DNA of 50,116 nt from NCBI RefSeq assembly GCF_000722685.1, contig NZ_JPFV01000014.1, positions 1 to 50,116 on the forward strand, given 5' to 3'. The position numbers and the translations under genes were made by a program. Below the pieces are notes generated by a model, which worked only from the letters and a program-made list of their open reading frames with translations, did no database searches and was not told the origin of the DNA. Of the stretch, positions 8,698-19,931 are shown piece by piece. Each line of letters opens with the position of its first letter. Position 1 is the stretch's first letter. The DNA is from Streptococcus mitis (lineage in GTDB: Bacteria > Bacillota > Bacilli > Lactobacillales > Streptococcaceae).

Positions 8698-10599
8698 TTA
8701 ATCACGAGAATTTTCGTGGTTGCCTTCACTACTTGATTGAGTCGTAGCAGGTGCATTCCCTCGTTGATTTCCTTGTTGGTTCCCCTGACTTGGTGTCGTA
8801 GTAGAACCTTGGTTTCCACGTTGGGATGGTGCTGATGATGACGTTGACGGCGGTGTTTTTGGTTTGTAGATTGAAATCTTGACACGCGTCTTAGTCAAAT
8901 CAACCTTTTCACCCGCTTTTGGACTCTGTTCAACGACTGTACCCTCAGCAGTTCCATCAGGAGCTGTCGACACTTCTACAACTTCAATATTGGCTTCTTT
9001 AATACCGACAATTTGAACGAGATTGTTTTTAGTAAATTCAAGACTAGATCCTATATAACTTGGCATGGCAACGCTGGTTACTTTCTTAGCAACGGTTAAG
9101 GTAATCGTTGAGGCCTTGCTCAAATCATAGGTTGTTCCGGCAGCTGGACTCTGTCTGAGAACAGTTCCTGCTTCACTCTCGCTTGATTCTTCTTCCTCAA
9201 TCTTGATGAGATTTTCAGGAACCTTCTTCTGCTTGAGTTCTGCGATAACATCTGTAGATTTACGACCGATATAGTTGCTCAATTGGAAAGATTGCTTACC
9301 TGAGGAGACAACCAAATTGATTTTCGTTCCTTCTTTTCGACCAGTTCCAGCGTCAGGATCTGTACGGATAATCCGTCCCTCTTCCACCTTTTCACTAGCC
9401 TCTGTCTTCTCCTCGCCAATCTCAAAATTGGCTTTCTTGAGAGTTTCCTTGGCTTCCGCAACTGTCTGACCTGTCACATCTGGAATAGCAATGGTTGCAG
9501 GAGTTCTGGATAGTATCCAAACAAGAGAAGCTGCCACCAATACAATGCTGGCCAATAAAATCATATAGCGAACTCTAAATTTCCGTTTTTTAACAGGTTT
9601 GGTTGCGTAATTGTCTTCAGAAACCTGCTGACTAGGTTTCGCAGCCTGTGGCTTCGGACTTTGTGTTTGCACCTTAGGAATCGAGGTCAAGGTACTCTGA
9701 GATACTTTTGGTAGAGTCTTGGTGTCCGCCTTAGTAGTATCATTAAAGACCAGTTTAGGCTCATTGCGACGATTATAAGACAAGCTACTAGACAAGTCCA
9801 CATACATCTCTGCAACTGACTGATAACGATCTGTCAATTTCTTGGCAGTTGCCTTGATAACAACATTCTCCAAAGCCTGAGGCACAGATGGATTCTCATC
9901 AATAACTGACGGTAATGGTTTCTGGAAATGCTGAAGGGCGATGGTCACCGCACTATCCCCATCATAAGGGATATGGCCTGTCAGCATCTCATAGAAAATA
10001 ATCCCCATGGCATAGATATCACTCTGTACAGTCGCCTTAGAACCACGCGCCTGCTCTGGTGACAAGTAATGAACTGACCCCAACATTGAGTTTGTCTGAG
10101 TAAGACTCGTCTCAGCAAAGGCTACCGCAATCCCAAAGTCTGTGACTTTGGCAGTCCCATCTGGTGTCAAAAGGATATTTTGAGGTTTCAAGTCCCTATG
10201 AACAATCCCTCTGGTATGGGCCAAACGCATGGCTAGGAGGATTTGTCCCATAATGCGGACGGCTTCTTCATTAGAGAGAGGATAGTGTTCCTTGATATAG
10301 CGTTTGAGGTCTAGTCCAGCAACATACTCCATTGCAAGATACTGCTGACCGTCTTCCTCACCAATATCTGTAATCCGAACGATATGAGGATGGTCCAAAT
10401 CCGCCATGGCTCTCGCTTCCCGCTGGAAACGCGCCACAGCAATCGGATCTGTCTGGTAATTGGTCCTCAGGACCTTCACTGCCACTTCTTCCCCGTCTAG
10501 AATTAAATCCTTGGCCAAGTAAACATCTGCCATGCCTCCTCGACCAATCTGTTTGATAATTCGATACCGCCCGGCAAAAATCTTGCCGATTTGGATCAT
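8698..10599 (-). CDS. stkP: Membrane Ser/Thr protein kinase with three PASTA repeats
   Basis: The PASTA kinase controlling division and wall synthesis, sensing peptidoglycan fragments. Kinase domain residues 12-270: GRGGMADVY loop, Lys42, catalytic Asp136 in [11 protein letters not shown] at 154-156, activation-loop threonines around 165-169. A juxtamembrane linker leads to one membrane segment (about 345-364). Three extracellular PASTA repeats follow (about 366-435, 436-505, 508-579), then a Ser/Gln/Asn-rich tail (580-633). S. pneumoniae StkP, as I recall it, is 659 residues with four PASTA repeats and almost no tail, so this copy has lost one repeat and gained a linker-like end. The start overlaps phpP by 4 nt; the pair is a kinase-phosphatase couple. 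Confidence 0.95.
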   Translation of the reverse strand: MIQIGKIFAGRYRIIKQIGRGGMADVYLAKDLILDGEEVAVKVLRTNYQTDPIAVARFQREARAMADLDHPHIVRITDIGEEDGQQYLAMEYVAGLDLKRYIKEHYPLSNEEAVRIMGQILLAMRLAHTRGIVHRDLKPQNILLTPDGTAKVTDFGIAVAFAETSLTQTNSMLGSVHYLSPEQARGSKATVQSDIYAMGIIFYEMLTGHIPYDGDSAVTIALQHFQKPLPSVIDENPSVPQALENVVIKATAKKLTDRYQSVAEMYVDLSSSLSYNRRNEPKLVFNDTTKADTKTLPKVSQSTLTSIPKVQTQSPKPQAAKPSQQVSEDNYATKPVKKRKFRVRYMILLASIVLVAASLVWILSRTPATIAIPDVTGQTVAEAKETLKKANFEIGEEKTEASEKVEEGRIIRTDPDAGTGRKEGTKINLVVSSGKQSFQLSNYIGRKSTDVIAELKQKKVPENLIKIEEEESSESEAGTVLRQSPAAGTTYDLSKASTITLTVAKKVTSVAMPSYIGSSLEFTKNNLVQIVGIKEANIEVVEVSTAPDGTAEGTVVEQSPKAGEKVDLTKTRVKISIYKPKTPPSTSSSAPSQRGNQGSTTTPSQGNQQGNQRGNAPATTQSSSEGNHENSRD

Positions 10600-11336
10600 T
10601 TTGCATCCTCCTCGTTCATAGAAACAAGGGCAACCGTAATGTTGTCTAAACCTCCTGCATTGTTAGCAAAACGCACGAGCGTCGCTGTTTTATCTGCCAA
10701 AGGAATATCACTAGTTACAATATCACAAATCTCACTGCCTGAAATCATGTTGGTCAAACCATCACTATTGAGCAAGAGATAGTCTCCTGGCTCAAGGGTA
10801 ATCATTCCAAAATCAGGTTGAATTTCATCTTTTTGACCGATAGATTGAGTAATAATATTTTTCTGTGGATGACTGGCTGCTTCTTCTGGCGTCAATTGAC
10901 CAGCCTTGAGCAATTCATTGACCAAAGAATGGTCGCTCGTTAACTGATGGTATTCTTCCCCACGAATCAAACCGATACGAGAATCTCCAATATGAGCATA
11001 GATAGCCTGATTACCAATAATAGCAACAGCCTCAAGAGTTGTTCCCATTCCTTTATAGGCATCATCTTGTCCAAGTTGATGAATCTTTTGATTTTCAATT
11101 TCTAAGTAATTGGCGAACCATTCACGCACTTCATTGACTGTATCAATCTGGGTGTCAACCCAAGCTATACCTAGGTCTGTTACCGCCATTTCACTGGCGA
11201 TATTCCCTGCGCGATGACCTCCCATCCCATCAGCTAAAATAATCATAGTACGTCCAGCTCTATTGACATAGTGGTTGACATAGTCTTGGTTATTTGTTCG
11301 TTTCTGACCAACATCTGTTAATAATGAAATTTCCAT
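10596..11336 (-). CDS. phpP: PP2C-type Ser/Thr protein phosphatase, partner of StkP
   Basis: Removes phosphate from StkP and its substrates in the cytoplasm, using two Mn ions. The 246 residues show the PP2C metal-binding motifs in order: [11 protein letters not shown] at the N terminus, [11 protein letters not shown] with the bridging Asp, [16 protein letters not shown], and the C-terminal DNITVAL. Its stop overlaps the stkP start as ATGA, so both are made in fixed ratio. It sits 14 nt after rsmB in a long minus-strand run. Length is normal. Confidence 0.96.
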   Translation of the reverse strand: MEISLLTDVGQKRTNNQDYVNHYVNRAGRTMIILADGMGGHRAGNIASEMAVTDLGIAWVDTQIDTVNEVREWFANYLEIENQKIHQLGQDDAYKGMGTTLEAVAIIGNQAIYAHIGDSRIGLIRGEEYHQLTSDHSLVNELLKAGQLTPEEAASHPQKNIITQSIGQKDEIQPDFGMITLEPGDYLLLNSDGLTNMISGSEICDIVTSDIPLADKTATLVRFANNAGGLDNITVALVSMNEEDAK

Positions 11337-11350
11337 GTGTCAGTTCCTTC

Positions 11351-12667
11351 CTAATCCGATATCTTACGAAATTGACTGATGAAGAATCCATCACTTCCAT
11401 ACAATTCAGGTGTAATGAGGATACAGCCGTCTTTCATGATATCCTTACATTCATGTTCTAGTTTTACCTGCTCGAACTCAGGATGACTTTCTAAAAACGC
11501 CTCAACGACTTGGAAATTCTCCTCTGAGACAATAGTACAGGTACTATAAGTTATTATACCACCTTTGCCTAGTGTTTGACAAACACTACCTAATATTTCT
11601 AGCTGAATTTCCTGCAAGGACGCGAAATCTGCCGTTTCTTTATTGTATTTGATGTCTGGTTTTCGGCGCAAAAGACCTATTCCTGAACAGGGAGCATCTA
11701 CCAAAATCTTATCAAATGAATCCTGACCAAAAAACTCATGCACCTTTCTGGCATCTAATTTTTGCCTTTGAACCCGATCTGCAACTCCCAGACGTTGAGC
11801 ATTTTCTTGGATTAAGTCCAACTTGTGATCGTAAAGGTCCAAAGCCGTAACCTGACCTGTCGTGAGATAAGAGGCTATATGGGCGGTTTTCCCACCCGGA
11901 GCCGCACAGGCATCTAGAACCTGCTCATCACCTTGTAAATCAAGCGTCGGAGCAACCAGCTGACTGGACTCGTCTTGGATGGTAATGGCTCCATCTGCAA
12001 ACAAATCATGGCCTGCAAAATGCCCCTGCTCCTTAACCAGACCAGAAACAGACAAGGACGAATCACTAGCCTCCAACAAGGCTTTGATTTCCTCTTTTCG
12101 ACTTAAATCAGTCACTCGAATGCTGGCCTTGTTTCGCACCAAGAAACTTTCAAAAATAGCTTGCGCTCGCTCCTCTCCATATTCTTCCTTGAGCTTGGCA
12201 ACTAGCCAAACTGGGAGAGAATAGGTAATGGAATCACGCTTGTTTTTTCGTTTGATGCTAGCAATATCTGGCCAGCCTTCACGCAGAATACGACGAAGGA
12301 CGGCATTGACTAATTTTTCACTGCCTTTTTTACGGACTTTGGCCAATTCTACTGCTTCATTGACCACAGCATGGTCTGGAATCTTGTCCAAATAGCGGAG
12401 TTGGTAGGCACTCATGAGGAGAAGGACGTAGAGCCAGCTGTCTAACTGGTCTCTGTCTTCGATAAAGTGGGATAGGTACCATTCCAGAGTCAGTTTACGG
12501 GCTACTGTTCCATAGACTAGCTCGGTCACCAAGCCCTTGTCTGCTGCCGAAAGTTGACTTCCCTTGAGATGCTTATTTAAGGCGATATTTGAGTATGCTT
12601 GAGTGATAAAAATATCCTCTAATACTGCTAGGGCTAAACTTCTAGCCGTTTCTACTTTAGTCACCAA
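11351..12667 (-). CDS. rsmB: 16S rRNA (cytosine-5)-methyltransferase RsmB/Sun
   Basis: Methylates C967 (E. coli numbering) of 16S rRNA with S-adenosylmethionine. The N-terminal third (about 1-140) is a NusB-like RNA-binding domain; the C-terminal part is the methyltransferase, with the SAM site [10 protein letters not shown], the first cysteine in DAPCSGIG and the nucleophilic cysteine in STCTI. The 438-residue length is normal. Its 5' end overlaps the fmt 3' end by 11 nt, and phpP follows after 14 nt. Confidence 0.95.
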   Translation of the reverse strand: MVTKVETARSLALAVLEDIFITQAYSNIALNKHLKGSQLSAADKGLVTELVYGTVARKLTLEWYLSHFIEDRDQLDSWLYVLLLMSAYQLRYLDKIPDHAVVNEAVELAKVRKKGSEKLVNAVLRRILREGWPDIASIKRKNKRDSITYSLPVWLVAKLKEEYGEERAQAIFESFLVRNKASIRVTDLSRKEEIKALLEASDSSLSVSGLVKEQGHFAGHDLFADGAITIQDESSQLVAPTLDLQGDEQVLDACAAPGGKTAHIASYLTTGQVTALDLYDHKLDLIQENAQRLGVADRVQRQKLDARKVHEFFGQDSFDKILVDAPCSGIGLLRRKPDIKYNKETADFASLQEIQLEILGSVCQTLGKGGIITYSTCTIVSEENFQVVEAFLESHPEFEQVKLEHECKDIMKDGCILITPELYGSDGFFISQFRKISD

Positions 12668-13592
12668 ATCGTTCTCCTACAGTCAATGTACGTCCAACTC
12701 CGTTGAGGAAGGAAGCAATGTCCATCTTAGGTTTACCAGCTGGCTGCACTTGTTTGAGGGATAGAGCCCCTTCTGCCGTTGCGACAATCAATTCTTTCTT
12801 GCCGATAGAGAGGATTTCACCTGGATTTCCCTGACCTTCTACTGCTAGAGCTTCATAAATCTTAAAGCGGTCGCCCTTAAGGAAAGTATGGGCAACAGGC
12901 CAGGGGTTCATGCCACGGATTTGGTTGAAAAGTTGACGATTGCTTTTATTCCAGTCCAGTTTTTCTTCTTCTGGCTTGATATTTGGCGAGAAGGTAACCT
13001 GACTTGGATCCTGCGGTTCAGGTTTGATATCGCCAGCAATATAGGCAGGCAAAGTGTCCAAAAGCAAATCACGACCAACTAGCGCCAATTTCTCAAACAA
13101 GGTGCCGACATTATCCTCATCTGTGATAGGAATGCTACGACGAGAAATCATATCTCCTGCATCCATTTCCTTAACCATTTCCATAATGGTCACACCAGCT
13201 TCCTCATCACCCTGAATCAAGGCATAATGGATAGGCGCACCACCACGGTGTTTAGGAAGAAGAGAGGCATGAACGTTGACCGCAAAATCCATGCTATCAA
13301 GGAGTTTACTTGGGAGAAACTGCCCAAATGCAGCAGTCACAATTCCATCTGCTCCTAGCTGCATAATAGTTTCCATCTCTGGACTTCCAGATAGTTTTTC
13401 AGGTTGGTAGATAGGAAGACCAGCTTCTTTAGCAGCCTGCTTGACTGGGGTTTCTTGGATCACTTTTTTACGACCAACAGCACGGTCTGGCTGGGTCACA
13501 ACGGCTAGAATTTCGTAACGATTATCTGTCAAAAGTCCTTTTAATACTGTTGCTGAAAAGTCGGGGGTCCCCATAAAGATTAATTTTGTCAT
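12657..13592 (-). CDS. fmt: Methionyl-tRNA formyltransferase
   Basis: Transfers a formyl group from 10-formyl-tetrahydrofolate to initiator Met-tRNA, allowing fMet initiation. The N-terminal Rossmann domain starts [11 protein letters not shown]; the folate-binding and catalytic motif is [19 protein letters not shown]; the C-terminal OB domain starts near residue 207. The 311-residue length is standard. It overlaps rsmB by 11 nt and is 12 nt downstream of priA, the usual priA-fmt-rsmB order in Firmicutes. Confidence 0.97.
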   Translation of the reverse strand: MTKLIFMGTPDFSATVLKGLLTDNRYEILAVVTQPDRAVGRKKVIQETPVKQAAKEAGLPIYQPEKLSGSPEMETIMQLGADGIVTAAFGQFLPSKLLDSMDFAVNVHASLLPKHRGGAPIHYALIQGDEEAGVTIMEMVKEMDAGDMISRRSIPITDEDNVGTLFEKLALVGRDLLLDTLPAYIAGDIKPEPQDPSQVTFSPNIKPEEEKLDWNKSNRQLFNQIRGMNPWPVAHTFLKGDRFKIYEALAVEGQGNPGEILSIGKKELIVATAEGALSLKQVQPAGKPKMDIASFLNGVGRTLTVGERFGD

Positions 13593-13604
13593 ATCTTCTC
13601 CTTC

Positions 13605-16001
13605 TTATAAAAATTGCTGTGGCTCATGGTCAATGCTGAGACGGAGCTCACTATTTTCCCGTTCTTGAGTCAAGGCCAGTACTCGATTGAGGGTCGGCCC
13701 CAGCTCATCCTCTAAACGGTATTTAATCAAAATCTGGTAATGATAGAGGTTGTGGGTACGGGCAATCGGTTTTGGCGTCGGCCCAAGGATGTTACTGGTT
13801 TCAGACAAACCTGACCGCAAAATGTTCATGACTTCATAAGCGCGTTTGACCACCTCTTCTTCTTTCTTGTGAGAAAGGGTAATGCCAATCGTAAAATAGT
13901 AAGGTGGATAACCAAGTTGTCGTCTGATTCCCATTTCATAGGCATAAAAGCCTTCGTAATCCTGATCCTTGGCAAATCGAATAGCATAGTGCTGCGGATT
14001 ATAGGACTGAATCAAGACCTGACCAGCTTTTTCAGCACGGCCTGCCCGGCCTGCCACCTGAGTCAAGAGCTGGAAGGTTCTCTCAGAAGAACGGAAATCA
14101 GGCAAATTCAAGGCTGTATCCGCATTGAGAACTCCGACTAAGGTCACATTTGGAAAATCCAATCCCTTGGCAATCATCTGAGTACCTAGTAAAATATCCG
14201 CTTCCCCTCGCCCAAACTGGTCAAGCAAGGCTTGGTGACTGCCTTTCTTTCGAGTCGTATCCACATCCATCCGCAAAATGCGGGCCTGGGGAAAGAGTTC
14301 TGCTAGCTCATCATAAGCCTTCTGTGTCCCTGTCCCATAGTAACGAATGCTGTGGCTCTTACAGTTAGGACAGTTCTGAGGAATGTCCTTCGAAAAGCCA
14401 CAATAATGGCAATTCATGGTCTTGGTATCCATGTGCAAGGTCAAGGAAATGTCACAGTTGGGACAAGTATCCACAGTCCCACACTCTCGACACATGACAA
14501 AGCTAGAGTAACCACGGCGATTGAGCATGAGCACCACCTGCTCTTTTTTAGCCAGACGGTCTTGAATGGCTTCTAGCAAAGGGGGCGTAAAGTTTGAGGT
14601 CTCATTCTGTCCGATATAATCCCGAAAGTCAATCACTTGGACCTCAGGAATGGTAGCTAAAGGATTGGCACGTTGGGTCAGACGTAAGTGTTGATAGACG
14701 CCTTTTCCAGCCCTCGCACGGCTCTCTAAGCTCGGTGTCGCAGACCCAAGCACCAGAGCCGCTTGATTGTACTGAGCCCGTAAAATAGCCACCTCTCTGG
14801 CATGGTAACGAGGATTGCTGTCCTGCTTATAAGTCACCTCATGCTCCTCATCGATAATCATGACACCCAGATTTTTCAGCGGCGCAAAGATGGCCGATCT
14901 GGCACCAACAACAACTTGGGCATCGCCACGTTCTACCTTTCGCCATTCATCATACTTTTCACCATTGGACAGGCCTGAGTGAAGAATAGCCACTTGCTCA
15001 CCAAAGCGAGCAATAAAACGCTCCGTCATCTGTGGAGTCAAGGAAATCTCAGGAACCAGCAAAATAGCTGTCTTGCCCTTGTCCAAGGCTCCTTGGATAA
15101 TCTGCAAGTAGACCTCGGTCTTCCCACTTCCTGTAATCCCTTGAAGGAGGAAGGGAGGCTGATGACTACCAATCGCACTGACCACCGCATCTCGCGCCTG
15201 TCTTTGTTCTGGATTCAACTCCAGAGGCTGACTTGCCTCAATGCCTTCAAAATAAGCAGCCGAGCGTTGAACTTCCTTTTGAACTATGGTAACAGCACCT
15301 TGTTCCACAAAGAAGTTGACTTGCTCTCGCGAATAGAACTCTAATAAACTAGCCAAGGAAGCACTCTCAGGATGAGACAGCAAATAGTCTCTCAGTTCCA
15401 ACTTTTTCTTGGCACGTGCAGAAATCTCAACACCTTCTAATTGAGTAAGATTCACCTCATACCAAGACTGGGTCTTGACCTTCTTTTGATCGATCGCCTG
15501 ATATTCCAGACCAAGCAGACCCTTTCTAGTCAAACGCATCATTTCAGCCTGTTTGGAGATGTCTAGAGAAGAAAAGGCAAGCGAAGCCTCTGAACCAAAC
15601 AAGCGCTCTCTATCTTCTTGACTCAGACCTGCCAGAGGATAGAGAATCTTGTCATAGCTGGAGTTCAGAAATCCTGGTAACATAGCCTTAAGGATGGAGA
15701 TTTTGTAGGAGAAGACGGACTTGCGGAGCTCCTCAGCCAGCCAGAGTTGTTCTTGCGTGAGTACAGGAGAAAAATCCAGTACCTCAGCAATATCTTTTAA
15801 ATCTTGATTTGCCTCTTCTTCATCCGATTGAGTCTCCAAACCAAGAACAATCCCTTGAATCAGGCGATTCCCCTTACCGAAGGGCACATGGACCCGCATC
15901 CCAACTTCCAACATTCCCATAAATTCCTCCGGAATCCTGTAACTATAGGGCTGGTCCGTCTGCATCAAGGGCACATCTACGATTATCTTGGCTATAGCCA
16001 T
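13605..16001 (-). CDS. priA: Primosomal replication-restart helicase PriA
   Basis: An ATP-dependent 3'-to-5' helicase that reloads the replisome at stalled forks. The N-terminal 3'-DNA-binding domain (about 1-105) is followed by a winged-helix region and the helicase core with Walker A GITGSGKTE and Walker B DEEH. Eight cysteines inserted in the core bind two zincs (CRECG, CPNC, CHYCG, CPNC). The helicase C lobe has GTQMIAKGLDFPNV and QVAGRAGR. The 798-residue length is normal. The ATG follows GGAGG. The 65-nt gap to rpoZ shows no terminator. Confidence 0.97.
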   Translation of the reverse strand: MAIAKIIVDVPLMQTDQPYSYRIPEEFMGMLEVGMRVHVPFGKGNRLIQGIVLGLETQSDEEEANQDLKDIAEVLDFSPVLTQEQLWLAEELRKSVFSYKISILKAMLPGFLNSSYDKILYPLAGLSQEDRERLFGSEASLAFSSLDISKQAEMMRLTRKGLLGLEYQAIDQKKVKTQSWYEVNLTQLEGVEISARAKKKLELRDYLLSHPESASLASLLEFYSREQVNFFVEQGAVTIVQKEVQRSAAYFEGIEASQPLELNPEQRQARDAVVSAIGSHQPPFLLQGITGSGKTEVYLQIIQGALDKGKTAILLVPEISLTPQMTERFIARFGEQVAILHSGLSNGEKYDEWRKVERGDAQVVVGARSAIFAPLKNLGVMIIDEEHEVTYKQDSNPRYHAREVAILRAQYNQAALVLGSATPSLESRARAGKGVYQHLRLTQRANPLATIPEVQVIDFRDYIGQNETSNFTPPLLEAIQDRLAKKEQVVLMLNRRGYSSFVMCRECGTVDTCPNCDISLTLHMDTKTMNCHYCGFSKDIPQNCPNCKSHSIRYYGTGTQKAYDELAELFPQARILRMDVDTTRKKGSHQALLDQFGRGEADILLGTQMIAKGLDFPNVTLVGVLNADTALNLPDFRSSERTFQLLTQVAGRAGRAEKAGQVLIQSYNPQHYAIRFAKDQDYEGFYAYEMGIRRQLGYPPYYFTIGITLSHKKEEEVVKRAYEVMNILRSGLSETSNILGPTPKPIARTHNLYHYQILIKYRLEDELGPTLNRVLALTQERENSELRLSIDHEPQQFL

Positions 16002-16066
16002 CTTCTCACCTCCTCCTTGTCAGTACATTCTTGCAATAGAAAAAATAAGATTGAGTCCCCCCAACC

Positions 16067-16381
16067 TTAAATTTTTTCACCATCTTCTTTTTCTTTAGCG
16101 ATTTGCTCTTTGATTTTCTTTTCTTCTTCTTCTTTGCGGCGTTTTTCTTCTTCGATACGGCGACGCACTGCTTCACGTTTTCCTTCTGGATCTGGGTGAA
16201 TTGTAACGTTTCCTGATTCGATTTCTTCTAAAGCGCGAAGAGTTGATTTTTCAGACTTGAAACCTTGAGTTGCTGGTGCACCTGCTTCTAATTCGTGGGC
16301 ACGTTTTGCTTCCAAGATTACGAGTGAATATTTTGAAGGAACCTTGTCGAGCAAGGTATCAATAGAGGGTTTTAACATCAT
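16067..16381 (-). CDS. rpoZ: RNA polymerase omega subunit
   Basis: Assists assembly of the beta-prime subunit into RNA polymerase. The N-terminal half shows the omega signature: [20 protein letters not shown], then AKRAHEL, and a later [12 protein letters not shown]. The C-terminal 40 residues are an extended charged helix rich in Lys and Glu, as in streptococcal omega. It has 104 residues and lies directly downstream of gmk, the conserved gmk-rpoZ-priA order. Confidence 0.95.
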
Positions 16382-16405
16382 TTGCTTGTACCTATTTTCT
16401 AAATT

Positions 16406-17047
<642 letters not shown>

Positions 17048-17118
17048 TCAGTCTGTGAAATAACATTTCTCTAGAATAATGGCAAAAAGCCAGATTATCC
17101 TTTACAGTCTTTCTATCT

Positions 17119-17147
17119 AGTGTAACAAAAAAGCAGTAATTTTTCAA
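17119..17147 (-). promoter_or_regulatory. gmk operon promoter
   Basis: On the minus strand -35 TTGAAA (complement of 17142-17147), a 17-nt spacer and -10 TACACT (17119-17124) with an extended TG. A 6-bp hairpin AGCAGT/ACTGCT followed by six T overlaps the spacer, possibly a remnant terminator from an earlier gene arrangement. The predicted transcript has a leader of about 80 nt. Confidence 0.7.
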
Positions 17148-17211
17148 CTGCTCTTTCTTATTTATTTGGCATAGTCTATGATTTATACAAGGTGACCCCC
17201 TTAAAAAAGAC

Positions 17212-17240
17212 TTGCCTTTTTATTCTATTTAAGAGATAAT
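17212..17240 (+). promoter_or_regulatory. Promoter of the Jag_N membrane protein gene
   Basis: -35 TTGCCT (17212-17217), exactly 17 nt, then -10 GATAAT (17235-17240). It is 30 nt before the start codon of the plus-strand gene, which has AAGGAG 6 nt upstream. The gene therefore looks independently expressed, back to back with gmk. Confidence 0.65.
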
Positions 17241-17269
17241 AAAACTACTAATATAAAAAGGAGAAGTTT

Positions 17270-18082
17270 ATGGGAAATTATAAAGGAAAAAATGTTGATG
17301 AAGCAATTGCAAATGGCTTATCTGAACTCAATCTCAAAAAAAGTGAAGTCAAAATCAATATCATTGATCATGGAAATGCCGGAGTATTTGGTTTTTTTGA
17401 AAAAGAAGCTGAGGTTGAAATAACACCATTGAGCCCAATGGAACTGAAAATAAAAAGATTGATTCCATATTTAATTGGTGCAGGTGTAATATTTATAATT
17501 CTTCTGTTAGTTCTAATTGTAGTAATCTCAGATAAATCAACTACTGTTTCTACACCTTCATCTACAGAAACTAGTAGCGTTATTGAAAAATCTGTCGAGA
17601 AAACCAGTGAATCATCCTCTACATCATCAAGTTCGACGCCTGCTTCCTCTAGTTCAACTAGCACCTCATCAAGCTCTACCGAATCCTCGTCAACAAGTCC
17701 AGCCCAATCAGCTGTCATCACGACTGAAAACAATGAGGAATTTAAAGCGCTATTACAGACTGAAGATTCAAACACAATAACAGATTTTGTTCAAAAACAT
17801 AAAAATCAAACTATTGAATTCGATGGAAATATTGCCTATCTATCCAAATTAAAATCAAAGTATGATGTTCTCATACATTCTGGAGATTATCATCCCGATG
17901 AAGCTTCAGGTCCTAATTTCAAAATTCCTCAAATTACTATAATATCAAACCCTATATTTAATTCATTTAATGGTGACGATATTAAGATAGGACAGAATAT
18001 ACATATAAAAGCAAAAATCGGAAATTATAACACTACTCAAGATTTAATCTATATATCCCCAATTGAGATTTCACCTCGATAA
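17270..18082 (+). CDS. Jag_N-domain membrane protein with Ser/Thr-rich linker and C-terminal domain, function unknown
   Basis: A 270-residue protein. Residues 4-52 (KGKNVDEAIANGLSEL, then NAGVFGFFEKEAEVEI) look like the Jag N-terminal domain of the RNA-binding protein KhpB/Jag/EloR. A membrane segment follows (about 66-87), then a linker of almost only Ser, Thr, Pro and Ala (90-148). The C-terminal domain (about 153-268) with FDGNIAYL, KYDVLIHSGDY and GPNFKI motifs resembles DUF4839 as I remember it, with moderate certainty. Predicted topology: Jag domain inside, linker and C domain outside. It lacks the KH and R3H domains of Jag, so it is not Jag itself. It is the only plus-strand gene between gmk and rny, is AT-rich, and has its own promoter and terminator, suggesting an accessory insertion. 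Confidence 0.8.
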   Translation: MGNYKGKNVDEAIANGLSELNLKKSEVKINIIDHGNAGVFGFFEKEAEVEITPLSPMELKIKRLIPYLIGAGVIFIILLLVLIVVISDKSTTVSTPSSTETSSVIEKSVEKTSESSSTSSSSTPASSSSTSTSSSSTESSSTSPAQSAVITTENNEEFKALLQTEDSNTITDFVQKHKNQTIEFDGNIAYLSKLKSKYDVLIHSGDYHPDEASGPNFKIPQITIISNPIFNSFNGDDIKIGQNIHIKAKIGNYNTTQDLIYISPIEISPR

Positions 18083-18112
18083 TATAACGAATTATTTTCA
18101 AATAATTTATTC

Positions 18113-18150
18113 AAAAAAACTGAAGTCAGATTGCACTGACCTCAGTTTTT
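18113..18150. terminator. Bidirectional terminator between the Jag_N gene and rny
   Basis: The stem ACTGA-GTCAG pairs with CTGAC-TCAGT around a 6-nt loop, with one A-C mismatch. A-rich sequence is on the left and a T run on the right, so it works for both converging genes. The rny stop follows within 3 nt. Confidence 0.85.
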
Positions 18151-18152
18151 TA

Positions 18153-19766
18153 TTATTTAGCATAATCTACTGCACGAAGCTCGCGGATAACCGTTACCTT
18201 GATATTTCCTGGATAATCGAGATTGTTTTCAATTTTCTCACGAACTTTGTGAGCCAAGATTGTAACTTTGTCGTCCTTGATTTTTCCTGGATTGACCATG
18301 ATGCGGATTTCACGTCCTGCTTGAAGGGCAAAGCTAGTTTGTACTCCTTCAAAGCCGTTAGCAATTTCTTCCAAATCGTGGAGACGCTTGATGTAGCTTT
18401 CAAGAGACTCACTACGAGCACCTGGACGAGCCGCACTCAAGGCATCTGCTGCAGCAACAATCACTGCAATCACGCTTTCTGCTTCGACATCTCCGTGGTG
18501 ACTAGCAATCGTATTGATCACAACTGGGTGTTCCTTGTACTTACGAGCTAATTCCATACCGATTTCAACGTGGCTACCTTCAACCTCACGGTCAATGGCT
18601 TTCCCGATATCGTGAAGGAATCCAGCACGACGGGCAAGAGCCGCATTCTCACCAAGCTCACTAGCCATAATACCAGCCAACTTAGCAACTTCAATCGAAT
18701 GACGCAAGACATTTTGTCCATATGAAGTACGGAACTGCAAACGTCCCATAATCTTCATCAAATCTGGATGAAGGTTCGGCGCACCGATCTCATAGGCAGC
18801 AGCCTCACCGTATTCACGGATCTTATTGTCAATCTCTTGACGGTTTTTCTCAACCAACTCTTCGATACGAGCCGGATGAATACGACCATCCTTGAGCAAC
18901 ATTTCCATAGTCATACGGGCAATCTCACGACGAATAGGATCAAAACCTGACAAGGTCACCACTTCTGGCGTATCGTCGATAATCACATCAACCCCTGTCA
19001 AACTTTCGAAAGTACGAATGTTACGACCTTCACGACCAATAATGCGTCCCTTCATAGTATCATCTGGCAGATGAACTGTTGAGTTTGTTGACTCCGCTAC
19101 ATATTCACCAGCAATACGTTGCATAGCTTGAACCAGGATGTCCTTGGCCATTTTATCAGAACGTTCCTTGACCTCTTGCTCAGCCTCACGAATACGACTA
19201 GCAATCTCCTTGGTCAAGTTTTCCTCTGTCTGTGCCAAGATAATATCTCGTGCTTCTGCCTGAGACAGGGCACCAATACGCTCTAGTTCTGCTTCTTTTT
19301 GTCTTTCGACTTCCTCTAATTGCTCTTCACGCGCATCAAGGTTTTTCGCTCTATCAGAAATACTTTGTTCTTTTTGTTCAAGTGTTTGTTCTTTACTCGT
19401 CAAATTGTCGTCCTTACGATCAAGGCTAGCAGCTCTCTCTGTCAAACGACTTTCGATTTGTTTGAGTTCTTGACGTTCTGATTTAAATTCAGCGTCCACT
19501 TCTTCACGGTATTTTCTGGCTTCTTCTTTGGCCTCCAATAGTGCTTCTTTTTTAAGAGACTTACTTTCACGTTTAGCTTCATTAACAAGTAAATCCGCTT
19601 CACGCTCAGCTTGTCCACGTAAATTAGTTGCTTCTTGTTCAGCATTTAAAAGCATCAACTCTGCAGCTTCCTGAGATGATTTCATCTTAGCTGAGATGCT
19701 GACATATCCAATGACTAAACCAATGATGACGGCAAAAACAGCAATCGCAAGTGACATGATTTCCAT
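18153..19766 (-). CDS. rny: Ribonuclease Y
   Basis: A membrane-anchored endoribonuclease that starts mRNA decay in Firmicutes. The order is an N-terminal membrane helix (about 4-24), a long coiled coil rich in Glu, Lys and Arg (about 28-200), a KH domain with [12 protein letters not shown], and an HD domain with [10 protein letters not shown] and SHHGD. The 537-residue length is normal. The ATG has GAGG 7 nt upstream and a clear promoter. No frameshift or missing key residue is seen. Confidence 0.97.
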   Translation of the reverse strand: MEIMSLAIAVFAVIIGLVIGYVSISAKMKSSQEAAELMLLNAEQEATNLRGQAEREADLLVNEAKRESKSLKKEALLEAKEEARKYREEVDAEFKSERQELKQIESRLTERAASLDRKDDNLTSKEQTLEQKEQSISDRAKNLDAREEQLEEVERQKEAELERIGALSQAEARDIILAQTEENLTKEIASRIREAEQEVKERSDKMAKDILVQAMQRIAGEYVAESTNSTVHLPDDTMKGRIIGREGRNIRTFESLTGVDVIIDDTPEVVTLSGFDPIRREIARMTMEMLLKDGRIHPARIEELVEKNRQEIDNKIREYGEAAAYEIGAPNLHPDLMKIMGRLQFRTSYGQNVLRHSIEVAKLAGIMASELGENAALARRAGFLHDIGKAIDREVEGSHVEIGMELARKYKEHPVVINTIASHHGDVEAESVIAVIVAAADALSAARPGARSESLESYIKRLHDLEEIANGFEGVQTSFALQAGREIRIMVNPGKIKDDKVTILAHKVREKIENNLDYPGNIKVTVIRELRAVDYAK

Positions 19767-19816
19767 GTTTTTACCTCATTTTATTATTATTCCGAATGAC
19801 ATACATTCTTTTACAT

Positions 19817-19845
19817 TCTACCATAAAAAAGTGATTTTCACAAAC
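19817..19845 (-). promoter_or_regulatory. rny promoter
   Basis: On the minus strand -35 TTGTGA (complement of 19840-19845), a 17-nt spacer and -10 TAGAAT (19817-19822) with extended TG. It lies about 50 nt before the rny start codon. Confidence 0.75.
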
Positions 19846-19904
19846 CTAAAATAGAATATGTTTTGAGGAATTTAGGGCACAATCACTAAAATAAAATTAT
19901 TATT

Positions 19905-19931
19905 TAAAAAGCCCACCTTTCGGTAGACTTA
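19905..19931 (-). terminator. Terminator after yoeB
   Basis: On the minus strand AGTCTACC-GAAA-GGTGGGCT forms an 8-bp stem (two G-T pairs) with a GNRA-type loop, followed by five T. It overlaps the yoeB stop codon. A near-identical copy ends tmcAL at 20656-20681. Confidence 0.85.

Noticed and set aside
17368..17775. 135-codon minus-strand frame rich in Val, Glu and Asp
   Set aside because: It is the antisense of the Ser/Thr linker region of the Jag_N gene and resembles no protein family.
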